From: CAYLNH01 sp964384625
Lineage (GTDB): Bacteria > Verrucomicrobiota > Lentisphaeria > JABSQK01
Direction of reading: 5' to 3'
Assembly (NCBI GenBank): GCA_964384625.1
Contig: CAYLNH010000322.1
Location: 1 to 7,506, forward strand
DNA length: 7,506 nucleotides
The notes under the pieces were generated by a model. The model made no database searches and was not told the DNA's origin. It was given only the letters and a program-made list of their open reading frames with translations. Below, in pieces: positions 1 through 6,053 of this stretch. The translations under genes and the position numbers were made by a program. Positions within the stretch are counted from its first letter, which is position 1. Each line of letters begins with the position of its first letter.

Positions 1-32
1 GGGAACTGGAGGTGGCTGTCTGGTGTAGGTGA

Positions 33-125
33 CCGATCCTGAAACTCCGCACCGCAAGCTCCTACGCCGAGGCTTCGGCGCTCAAGAGGGTGCGGGATCT
101 CTATGCGGACCGCGAAGGGCAGTAA
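33..125 (+). other. Possible 3' remnant of a coding region
   Basis: After an in-frame TGA at 30-32, a 30-codon stretch runs to a TAA at 123-125. It reads like the charged helical C-terminus of a real protein, ending SALKRVRDLYADREGQ. No start codon with a ribosome binding site is seen, and upstream of the TGA the same frame gives only nine more codons to the window edge. It could be the tail of a gene broken by a frameshift or in-frame stop, or chance. A small hairpin (CGCCGA, loop GGCT, TCGGCG) lies at 65-80. I do not recognise the family. The rest of 1-154 shows nothing else. Confidence 0.2.
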
Positions 126-155
126 ACGAGGGCTTACCCCGGGCCGGCGCGAGCC

Positions 156-184
156 TTGAACTCGTACCGGGCATTTGCTATACT
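156..184 (+). promoter_or_regulatory. Strong sigma70-type promoter with extended -10
   Basis: TTGAAC at 156-161 and TATACT at 179-184 are separated by exactly 17 bp. TG at 176-177 sits one base before the -10 hexamer, giving an extended -10. Transcription would start near 191, about 30-40 nt before the GTG at 223 and the ATG at 229 of the ankyrin ORF. It is the best promoter match I found in the window. Confidence 0.65.
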
Positions 185-228
185 CAAATCAGTCCTGTCG
201 TCATTATTGGCAGGCGCGCATCGTGGAT

Positions 229-819
229 ATGCCGCAGGAAGTCAACGCAGACAGGCAGCGCCGTCTTGAGGACGTCCCCCCGGGAACAATGGTCGGCAAG
301 TGCCCGGTCGATCACGAACAGAGCAAAGCTGCGGCCCATCTGCTGGAGAACGGGGCGACCGTTGAGTCGCTCGATTACCACAACGCCACGCCGCTGCATC
401 ACGCCGCCGAACGCGGAGGCACGAGATGCGCCCATGTTCAGCTGGATGAAGGCGCCAGACCTGACGCCCGTGACCGCTATGAACGGACTCCACTGCACAC
501 CGCCGCCCGGGATGGCCGTCGCGCCGTGGCCGCCATGCTGATTGAAGCCGGCTCCCCCGTCAACGCGCGCGATCTGAGCAAGGAGCCCCCTCTGGACGCG
601 GCTTCCGGAAGAGTCTGCAAACGACTCCGGCGCCACGGCGGCACATCGGTCAGGCAGACCACGGACGGTCGCGGCTTCAGGGTATGCTCGACGCGTCACA
701 CAGGCCGGCAACGGTGCGCCGGGCAGGCAAATGCCGCACTGCAGTTTGGGAAGCCCGACGCTGCCCGCTACAGGGCGCTTCGAATTGCGGGCTGGGCAAA
801 TCTTATTCGAAACCGTTAA
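229..819 (+). CDS. Ankyrin-repeat protein, probably decayed at its C-terminus
   Basis: A 196-residue ORF with ankyrin repeats, which are protein-binding helix-turn-helix modules; the partner is unknown. A half repeat lies at residues about 31-52. Full repeats begin TPLHHAAERG (54-82) and TPLHTAARDG (87-115), 33 residues apart, and a capping repeat (120-138) ends LRRHGG. The second repeat is degenerate in its second helix, and the cap is a few residues shorter than usual. Residues 139-196 are Arg/Cys-rich, resemble no domain, and run into the inverted-repeat arm at 793; I infer readthrough after loss of the natural stop. ATG 229 is preferred because it lies downstream of the predicted transcription start; GTG 223 is equally possible. 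A longer frame from TTG 175 would begin inside the promoter. No good Shine-Dalgarno is present. There is no signal peptide, so it is presumably cytoplasmic. It converges with the aminotransferase. It may be a pseudogene. Confidence 0.5.
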   Translation: MPQEVNADRQRRLEDVPPGTMVGKCPVDHEQSKAAAHLLENGATVESLDYHNATPLHHAAERGGTRCAHVQLDEGARPDARDRYERTPLHTAARDGRRAVAAMLIEAGSPVNARDLSKEPPLDAASGRVCKRLRRHGGTSVRQTTDGRGFRVCSTRHTGRQRCAGQANAALQFGKPDAARYRALRIAGWANLIRNR

Positions 820-834
820 GCTTAGCCTCAAGAG
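793..834 (+). repeat. Left arm of imperfect inverted repeat
   Basis: Positions 793-834 match the reverse complement of 1000-1041 at 32 of 42 positions with no gap. The perfect 16-base core at 806-821 is TTCGAAACCGTTAAGC. The arm overlaps the last nine codons of the ankyrin ORF, including its stop. A 16-base exact match is unlikely by chance in 7.5 kb. It may be a terminal inverted repeat of a small element, or a dispersed genomic repeat placed after each of two convergent genes. Confidence 0.6.
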
Positions 835-888
835 CGGTGTCCTGAGGCCCAAAGGGCCGGCATTGAAATAGTAATAGTACCCAGAGTA

Positions 889-941
889 AGCCCCCGGACG
901 ACCTGGCCTGCCAGGTCTGGTGAGCATGACATGCGGGGGCT
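889..941. repeat. Nested palindromes inside the inverted-repeat element
   Basis: An outer stem AGCCCCCG (889-896) pairs with CGGGGGCT (934-941). Within it lie a near-perfect palindrome GACCTGGC-CT-GCCAGGTC (900-917) and the small palindrome GCATGACATGC (924-934), which shares one base with the outer stem. Another short hairpin, GGCCC-AAA-GGGCC, sits at 846-858. No T-run follows on either strand, so a classical intrinsic terminator is not supported, although a folded barrier between convergent transcripts is possible. No other signal is visible in the 820-1063 spacer. Confidence 0.5.
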
Positions 942-999
942 GCCGGCCCGGGTGTTGAACCGCCCCCCGATCAGATGCCTGAAGGCCGAATTATGGCCT

Positions 1000-1041
1000 C
1001 ACGTGAGCATGAGCTTAACGGTTTCGAACAATTCTTGCACA
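1000..1041 (-). repeat. Right arm of imperfect inverted repeat
   Basis: This is the reverse-complement partner of 793-834, with the exact core at 1013-1028. It begins 22 bases after the aminotransferase stop codon, so it would be transcribed in the 3' region of that mRNA, in the same orientation relative to its gene as the left arm is to the ankyrin ORF. Confidence 0.6.
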
Positions 1042-1063
1042 AGCCTGAATGAGTAGCCCGGAC

Positions 1064-2224
1064 CTACAAAACCAGCCCGGCAGCTGCTCTGATCCGTTGC
1101 TCGAGGGCCTTGCGGTCGACCGCTTTCGTCTGCGGCGAGAGACCGATCATCACAGTGCGGTTCAGGATGTCCAGTGACTGCGGCAGCATGTCCGTCGAAT
1201 ACTGCATCCGGCAGCCGCGGTTGGCTGCCATCTTGTAGGGATTCAACTCGGGATGGATATGTCCCTGCTGTTTCAGCACCGGCTCCCACTCGGTGTACGT
1301 ATGGCGACCGGTCTGCCCGGCGATCGTCGCCGTCAACTCGGCGGCAAACCGCCGGGCCTGCTCCGCCGTGGGCAGCAGGTACATGACTTTCAAGGCACAC
1401 TCCCAGTCGGGACTGTGACTGGGCGTCGGCGTCAACCCGCACGCAGCAGTGGCTTTGAGGATCTGCCGTTTCTGGCGGCGCAGTTTCTTGATCAACCCGG
1501 GCAAACGGTTCAATTGTACATTCAACATGGCGCCCTGCAGTTCGGACGCGCGCGCGCTTGGTGCGGCGAATCCCTCGAAGGATTTCCGGCGGCCGGTCCA
1601 GAAGAAGCCGCAGCAATCCGTCAGACAACGTACTTTTTCGTGGGCTTTCTTCGTGCGCGACATCACCGCACCGCCTTCGCCGCAGGTGATGTTTTTGAAG
1701 TAGTTGAAACTGAAGCAGCCGGCATCGCCGAAACTGCCGACCATCCTGCCGTCACAGCCGCCGCCAATGCACTGACAGCAGTCTTCAACAACGAGAAGCT
1801 TGTGTTTGCGCGCGACTTTCATAATAGCGCGCATATTGCAGACGGCACCCCACATATGCACGGGGATCACTGCCTTGGTACGCGGGCCGATGGCGTCGGC
1901 CAGAGCTTCGGGCGACATCATGATCGATTCATCAACATCGATGATCACTGGGATGGCGCCGACCTGCAGGACTCCGATCGCCGTGGCCATGTAGGTATGC
2001 GCCGGGACAATCACTTCGTCGCCGGGCCCGACGCCGAGGCTGGCAAGTGCAGCCACCAGCGAGTTGCTGCCGCTGGCCGTCAGTTGCACGTACTTGCCGC
2101 CGTGATACGCAGCAAACCGCTGTTCGAACAGAGCGCACTGCCCGTCTTCCTGATAGCGGAAGATCTTGCCGCGGCGCAGTTGCCCGGCAATTGCCTCGAT
2201 CTCCTGCTCACCGACTTCCAGCAT
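1064..2224 (-). CDS. DegT/DnrJ/EryC1/StrS family PLP-dependent aminotransferase
   Basis: This 386-residue protein has the normal length for the family, fold-type I PLP enzymes that usually aminate keto-sugar nucleotides or related cyclitols in the cytoplasm. Visible motifs are ASGSNS (50-55), GDEVIVPAHTY (68-78), VVEDCCQ (145-151; D148 should contact the PLP nitrogen) and SFNYFKNITCGEGG (172-185; K177 should form the Schiff base). The C-terminal ILNRTVMIGLSP (353-364) is also typical. I infer an active enzyme; the substrate cannot be told. Fourteen cysteines are unusual, including CCQC at 149-152 next to the cofactor where most relatives have Ala. ATG 2224 is supported by AGAGAAGG ending 9 nt upstream and by a candidate -10 at 2259-2264. 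The frame stays open upstream, but those codons are not family-like. No sugar-biosynthesis genes adjoin it. It converges with the ankyrin ORF. Confidence 0.92.
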   Translation of the reverse strand: MLEVGEQEIEAIAGQLRRGKIFRYQEDGQCALFEQRFAAYHGGKYVQLTASGSNSLVAALASLGVGPGDEVIVPAHTYMATAIGVLQVGAIPVIIDVDESIMMSPEALADAIGPRTKAVIPVHMWGAVCNMRAIMKVARKHKLLVVEDCCQCIGGGCDGRMVGSFGDAGCFSFNYFKNITCGEGGAVMSRTKKAHEKVRCLTDCCGFFWTGRRKSFEGFAAPSARASELQGAMLNVQLNRLPGLIKKLRRQKRQILKATAACGLTPTPSHSPDWECALKVMYLLPTAEQARRFAAELTATIAGQTGRHTYTEWEPVLKQQGHIHPELNPYKMAANRGCRMQYSTDMLPQSLDILNRTVMIGLSPQTKAVDRKALEQRIRAAAGLVL

Positions 2225-2258
2225 GATTGTGCACCTTCTCTGGGTTGATGTTCCTGCT

Positions 2259-2264
2259 ACTATA
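2259..2264 (-). promoter_or_regulatory. Candidate -10 element of the aminotransferase promoter
   Basis: On the minus strand this reads TATAGT (5 of 6 to consensus). It would start transcription near 2252 and give a leader of about 28 nt carrying the AGAGAAGG ribosome binding site. No convincing -35 is present 17 bp upstream. That position (about 2282-2287) abuts the edge of the tandem repeat. Confidence 0.35.
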
Positions 2265-2295
2265 TCGGGTCGGATTGATTTGGGAAGAGGGGTTC

Positions 2296-2479
2296 GGGGT
2301 TCACGGTTCNNNNNNNNNNNNNNNNNNNNNNNNNNNNNNNNNNNNNNNNNNNNNNNNNNNNNNNNNNNNNNNNNNNNNNNNNNNNNNNNNNNNNNNNNNN
2401 NNNNNNNNNAGGGTTCACGGTTCAGGGTTCACGGTTCAGGGTTCACGGTTCAGGGTTCACGGTTCAGGGTTCACGGTTT
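2296..2479. repeat. 14-bp tandem repeat made of two heptamers, interrupted by the gap
   Basis: Five head-to-tail copies of AGGGTTCACGGTTC cover 2410-2479, the last ending in T. One copy with a single change (2296-2309) is left of the assembly gap. Each unit is two heptamers, GGGTTCA and CGGTTCA, differing at one base. The array lies in the divergent spacer, immediately upstream of the aminotransferase promoter region. Unit length is not a multiple of three and no gene reads through it. Such heptamer arrays can vary in copy number by slippage. The true number of copies is unknown because of the gap. Confidence 0.9.
2310..2409. other. Assembly gap (100 N)
   Basis: Exactly 100 N, the size commonly used for a scaffold gap of unknown length. 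Both flanks are the same tandem repeat, so the missing sequence is most simply more of the array, collapsed during assembly. Confidence 0.97.
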
Positions 2480-2493
2480 CCACCATCGGTGGA
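2479..2493. repeat. Short hairpin at the end of the tandem array
   Basis: TCCACC-ATC-GGTGGA forms a perfect 6-bp stem with a 3-base loop directly after the last repeat copy. Function unknown. From 2494 to 2630 I see no gene, promoter or other structure. Confidence 0.4.
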
Positions 2494-2630
2494 CCTGCCT
2501 GTGGCCGGAAGGGCTCAGGGTTGCGGTCGACAGGATCCCGGACGGTGCGGCCCGTGGGATGGAGTCACTCGGGGCGGAACGGATCTCAATCGGCGCTCGC
2601 GGAGGCGCGGACGACGGGTGAGAAATCGGC

Positions 2631-2660
2631 TTGACGGAAAGGGCCGGACGGCGGTAGAGT
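2631..2660 (+). promoter_or_regulatory. Sigma70-type promoter of the small membrane protein gene
   Basis: TTGACG at 2631-2636 (5 of 6 to consensus) and TAGAGT at 2655-2660 (4 of 6) are separated by 18 bp. Transcription would begin near 2667, leaving a leader of roughly 118 nt before ATG 2785. The leader has no recognised riboswitch. Confidence 0.5.
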
Positions 2661-2784
2661 GTGGAGTTTTCGTCGGCCGGCTGCGAGGATACACTCACCG
2701 GGATGCTCGGCGGCCGACACCCGGGTTGCGGATGACAATACCGGGGATTGGCAATGGAAATCGGTGGTTCGGAAAGGTACAAAC

Positions 2785-2976
2785 ATGCTTGGTCTCATTG
2801 GTGCGGTCATTCTGCTTCCCATCGGCGTCATGGCATTGCGCAGCCACGAGGTACGTTGGCGCTTCGCGATTCCGTTCGGCATGATCCCCGCCCTGTTTGC
2901 CTATTTCATGGGCATCATCGGCATCGTCATCGGGGCGGTGTTGATCGTCGCCTACTGGAAGATGAAACTTGATTGA
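2785..2976 (+). CDS. Small hydrophobic membrane protein, 63 residues
   Basis: ATG 2785 is chosen because GGAAAGG ends 7 nt upstream (2771-2777). The frame extends upstream to GTG 2659, but that part is polar, unlike protein, and begins inside the predicted promoter. The product has a first membrane helix at residues 1-18, a short basic loop RSHEVRWR (19-26), then a long hydrophobic stretch from 27 to about 58 with prolines at 30 and 35, and a basic end KMKLD. It is therefore a two-helix inner-membrane protein, or possibly three short helices. No catalytic motif is present and I do not recognise the family. It has its own promoter and converges with the kinase, with a 39-bp spacer; a weak stem (TGCCGG at 2978-2983 with CCGGCA at 3007-3012) in that spacer has no T-run. 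Confidence 0.75.
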   Translation: MLGLIGAVILLPIGVMALRSHEVRWRFAIPFGMIPALFAYFMGIIGIVIGAVLIVAYWKMKLD

Positions 2977-3015
2977 TTGCCGGCGTCGACACCGCCATGG
3001 AATCCACCGGCAGAC

Positions 3016-5958
3016 TCAGTCCTGGACGGCAATCACCGGGCCGCAGACAACGCGAAACCCGATGTCCTGACGCACGGTATCGGGCGCGGCACCGGCCCGC
3101 GAGGCATTGCGCGACTTGAACAGACCATTGCGGTAGGAGCCGCCGCGGATAACGCGCAGCGGGGTGATCGGCGCCTGCATGGCGATGCCCGCCTGCTTTT
3201 CGTCGTAACCGTCCAACACCCATTCGGCGACATTCCCCAACATATCGGCGAGGCCGAACGGATTGCGCCCGGCCTTGCCGTTGCGATCCACCGGCGCCGC
3301 GAAACTCCACTGGTCCTCCCATTCGGCGGCATCGGTCCAGACAATTTTGTTTTCGGCATCGATCGGCGTGGCATCCCGGACATTGGCTTTGCCTTCGGCG
3401 TCGGCCCAGTCATCCCCCCACCAGAATCGCGGTCGACCTTTCTGGCCGGCGCGGCAGGCGTACTCCCATTCGGCTTCAGTGGGCAGGCGATACTCCAGGT
3501 CCGGCGGGAGCCGGCCGGCATCGCGCTCCCGCCTGGTCAACCAGGCACAGAAGGCGCGGGCATCCTCCCAGCTGCAGTTTACCACCGGCATGGTCGGTTT
3601 GAGTTCGTAAGGATATCCCGGTCGCTCCCAATTGGCATTCTTCTGTTTGCGCCATTCGCCGGCGGTCCAATCCCAGGTCCAGGCCCAACGCTGGCGGTCC
3701 GCCTGCGTCTTGGCCTTCGCGGCGCGCACATAGGCCTCGAATTGGGCCACCGTCACTTCCGTACGCGCCATCCAGAAAGCCTGGTTGATCTCTGCCTGGC
3801 GCGGTTCCTCCCCCTCATTCACCGGTGTTTTGCCGGTCCGTTTCTCCACCCAGACGCGTTCCTCCCTCGTACTGCCGAGCATGAAATCGCCGGCCGGGAT
3901 ATGGGCCAGTTCCAGTTCCAGCTCAGCCCCCAGTGCCAGCGTCCAGGGGAACAGTTCCTTCGGGCCGTTCTCGATGGCGCTCAGGGCGTTCTTCACTTCG
4001 TCCTGCAGGTCGGCGGCGCGGTCCCAGCTCTCTTTGGGGAACTCCTTGGCCTTGAGCAGGCGATTCAAGACCGCGGCCGCCTTGTCATACAGTTTCAGGA
4101 CCTCCTTACGCCGGCTGTAGTCGGTCCGCAGTTCGCGGGCGGTCTGCATGGTCTCCTGTACCCGCACGAAGTGTTCATCCAGATCTTTCAGTCGCGCCGC
4201 TTCAGCTCGCGCCAGCCGGGCGGCCGCAGCAACTCCGGCCAGTTGGTCCGGCGCCTTTCTGTAGACGGCGATCGCCTTGCGATATTCGCCCTCATTCCGC
4301 TGGCGTTCGGCAACGCGAACAGCGAAACTCAGGTCCTCCCAGGCCTGGCCGCCGTGTTCATTCAGGAGGCCGACATCGACCTCGGCCAGCGCGGTTTCCC
4401 AGGCATCCTTCGCGGCCGCGGCGCGGGCGTACTGTTCGGCGTTGCTGATCGCCTGGCGCAGGGCTTCCCGAGCGGCGCCAAAGGCAGTTCGGGCAGTCTC
4501 GAACTCAGCCTGAGCCATGGCCGTGGCGGCGTCGGCCTCGGCCTTAACGGCATCGGCCATATCGCTCGGCGCCAGGCGCTTCGCCTTCACTCGCCGAGCC
4601 CGCTGTTTCAGACGCACCAGCCCTTTGCGGTCGGCCAGCGCCCGGCGGCGCAAGTGGTCCTGCGCCAGCAGCTCCTCAGCCTCTTGAACGACGGCGTCGA
4701 ATTCTCTGCGGGCCGCACTGAAATCCCGTTTCTCCAAGTAGGTGGAGCCGGTTTCGAACCGAACCAGGAACGCCTCGATGCGATCAGCGAAACCGTGGCC
4801 GCGATTCAGCCGGGCAACCTGCTGGCGCAGTACCGTTGCCCGACTCTGCAACGCCACCAGATCGTCCGGCGCCCGCGGCGACACAACGACGGCCGGACCG
4901 CCCTTGTCCGGATCTTGGCCGTTGGTGAACCATTCGGGACGCAAAACCATGGCCCCGACGAATACGACTGCGATCAGCAAACCGATAACCAGCAACACCG
5001 GGGCGATCTTGTCGGCCGCGGTCTGACGGGCCCCCTGCAACTCCTTTATAAATGCCGTGCAACTGGGGAACCGGTCATCCGGATGCTTCGCCAACGCCCG
5101 TTGCAGCACCCGATTCTGCCGCCGGGTCAACTGTTTCAACGGCGGCACCGTCGTCGACAGGACGGTCTCGGCAATTCCTTCGCGTTCGTCGGATTTGAAC
5201 GTATCGGCAAACGGCACATTGCCGTGCAGCAGTTCGTAGAAGACCACGGCCAGTGAATACTGATCGGTTGCAGGCCCCTGTTTGGTCCCGGTCCACTGTT
5301 CCGGCGCCATATACTGCTTCGTCCCGCAGATCTTCTGCAATTCGCGGGAGTACTTGGCGACGGACTCCTCAATGCTGGCGGCCAGCCCGAAATCCAACAC
5401 CTCGGCGTGAAGGTTGTCGTTGACGACGATATTCCCGGGTTTGATGTCCCGATGGATGATGTTCTGGCCGTGCGCGTAATCGAGGGCGGTTGCCACTTGC
5501 CTGCAGATGGTCAGAGCGGTACCCAGCGGCAAATGGGCGCGCTTGTATTGTCGCCGCAGCTTGTTCAGCGTCATCCCCTGGGCGACATCCATGACGATCA
5601 GATAGTCGCCGGGGTTCACGCCCATGAACCCGCGCGCATCGTCGTCGACATCGACGGCTTCGTGGAGATGACGGATCGTGGTGATATTCGGGTGACTCAG
5701 GTGGGTCACCAGGGAGAAGTTGCGGCGAGTCAATTCCAGGGCGTCGCTGTGACTGGTCACAACGCGCGGGATGGACTTCAGGGCGACCTGGATGCCGGCC
5801 ACCGAGTCGTACGCGAGATAGACAGCGCCGAATGCTCCCGATCCGAGTAACCGGACCAGGTGATAGCGATCGATCTGACCGATGACCTCGACCTCGACGA
5901 AGTAGTCCTCCGGCCGTTCAGCATCGGGCATCAGCATGGTGGGGTCATCGTGCGCCAT
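3016..5958 (-). CDS. Transmembrane Ser/Thr protein kinase with C-terminal FGE-sulfatase (SUMF1-like) domain
   Basis: A 980-residue Hanks-type kinase. The kinase domain spans about 30-310: glycine loop GSGAFGAVY (39-47), ATP lysine K61 in VALK, HRDIKPGN (169-176; D171, N176), DFG (189-191) and APE (218-220), so ATP-dependent phosphorylation of Ser/Thr is expected. The alpha-C glutamate seems to be Asn80 in this alignment. One membrane helix (318-339) puts the kinase in the cytoplasm and the rest outside. Residues 340-670 are charged, Ala/Glu/Arg-rich helices, probably coiled coil or TPR-like. An FGE-sulfatase fold fills 684-971: HIPAGDFMLGS, NCSWEDARAFCAWL, YRLPTEAEWEYACRAG, FGLADMLGNVAEW, VIRGGSY and GFRVV. 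The two catalytic cysteines of true FGE after GGS are absent, so this is probably a binding or sensor domain. Chlamydial Pkn1 has a comparable kinase-FGE pairing. ATG 5958 begins just before the kinase domain; its ribosome binding site is weak. The open frame continues upstream to 6459 but is not protein-like. Confidence 0.95.
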   Translation of the reverse strand: MAHDDPTMLMPDAERPEDYFVEVEVIGQIDRYHLVRLLGSGAFGAVYLAYDSVAGIQVALKSIPRVVTSHSDALELTRRNFSLVTHLSHPNITTIRHLHEAVDVDDDARGFMGVNPGDYLIVMDVAQGMTLNKLRRQYKRAHLPLGTALTICRQVATALDYAHGQNIIHRDIKPGNIVVNDNLHAEVLDFGLAASIEESVAKYSRELQKICGTKQYMAPEQWTGTKQGPATDQYSLAVVFYELLHGNVPFADTFKSDEREGIAETVLSTTVPPLKQLTRRQNRVLQRALAKHPDDRFPSCTAFIKELQGARQTAADKIAPVLLVIGLLIAVVFVGAMVLRPEWFTNGQDPDKGGPAVVVSPRAPDDLVALQSRATVLRQQVARLNRGHGFADRIEAFLVRFETGSTYLEKRDFSAARREFDAVVQEAEELLAQDHLRRRALADRKGLVRLKQRARRVKAKRLAPSDMADAVKAEADAATAMAQAEFETARTAFGAAREALRQAISNAEQYARAAAAKDAWETALAEVDVGLLNEHGGQAWEDLSFAVRVAERQRNEGEYRKAIAVYRKAPDQLAGVAAAARLARAEAARLKDLDEHFVRVQETMQTARELRTDYSRRKEVLKLYDKAAAVLNRLLKAKEFPKESWDRAADLQDEVKNALSAIENGPKELFPWTLALGAELELELAHIPAGDFMLGSTREERVWVEKRTGKTPVNEGEEPRQAEINQAFWMARTEVTVAQFEAYVRAAKAKTQADRQRWAWTWDWTAGEWRKQKNANWERPGYPYELKPTMPVVNCSWEDARAFCAWLTRRERDAGRLPPDLEYRLPTEAEWEYACRAGQKGRPRFWWGDDWADAEGKANVRDATPIDAENKIVWTDAAEWEDQWSFAAPVDRNGKAGRNPFGLADMLGNVAEWVLDGYDEKQAGIAMQAPITPLRVIRGGSYRNGLFKSRNASRAGAAPDTVRQDIGFRVVCGPVIAVQD

Positions 5959-5994
5959 GGGTCTTCGCGGGCGGCCAATACAGCCGCTGAAATG

Positions 5995-6000
5995 CCTCCT
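5995..6000 (-). promoter_or_regulatory. Perfect Shine-Dalgarno at an odd distance from the kinase start
   Basis: Minus-strand AGGAGG lies 36 nt before ATG 5958, too far to serve it directly. The nearest possible starts are ATT 5979 (in frame, 15 nt away) and TTG 5978 (out of frame, 16 nt away). The TTG would encode a 15-residue peptide whose stop overlaps the kinase ATG region. It could mark a non-canonical start, a leader peptide, or chance. Confidence 0.25.
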
Positions 6001-6024
6001 GTCAGCCTCTGTAAGCAGAATAGA

Positions 6025-6053
6025 AATATGTGCCTTCGCGGCCGTAAATACAA
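6025..6053 (-). promoter_or_regulatory. Weak candidate promoter of the kinase gene
   Basis: On the minus strand, TTGTAT (6053-6048) and CATATT (6030-6025) are 17 bp apart in the only AT-rich patch of the divergent spacer. Transcription would start near 6018, about 60 nt before ATG 5958. Matches are modest (3 of 6 and 4 of 6). Confidence 0.25.

Noticed and set aside
29..541. 170-codon plus-strand ORF starting at GTG 29
   Set aside because: It overlaps the ankyrin repeats in another frame, crosses the promoter and has no protein-like features.
806..821. tRNA T-arm (TTCGAAACC resembles a T-loop)
   Set aside because: The flanks do not form the 5-bp T-stem and no acceptor or anticodon arm is present in either copy.
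981..1000. Intrinsic terminator after the aminotransferase (AGGCC/GGCCT hairpin)
   Set aside because: The stem is only 5 bp plus a wobble and no T-run follows on the minus strand.
1253..2248. A 331-codon open frame on the plus strand
   Set aside because: It is antisense to the aminotransferase, which has clear catalytic motifs in its own frame.
2296..2479. CRISPR array or telomere-like repeat
   Set aside because: The repeats are contiguous with no spacers, and the unit is an ordinary heptamer pair in the interior of a scaffold.
3016..3150. Variable region of a diversity-generating retroelement, since FGE-fold C-termini are common targets
   Set aside because: The codons around the end of the domain are not enriched for AAY, and no template repeat or reverse transcriptase is seen.
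2977..5256. A 759-codon open frame on the plus strand
   Set aside because: It is exactly antisense to the kinase, has no domain-like sequence, and long antisense frames are expected in GC-rich genes.
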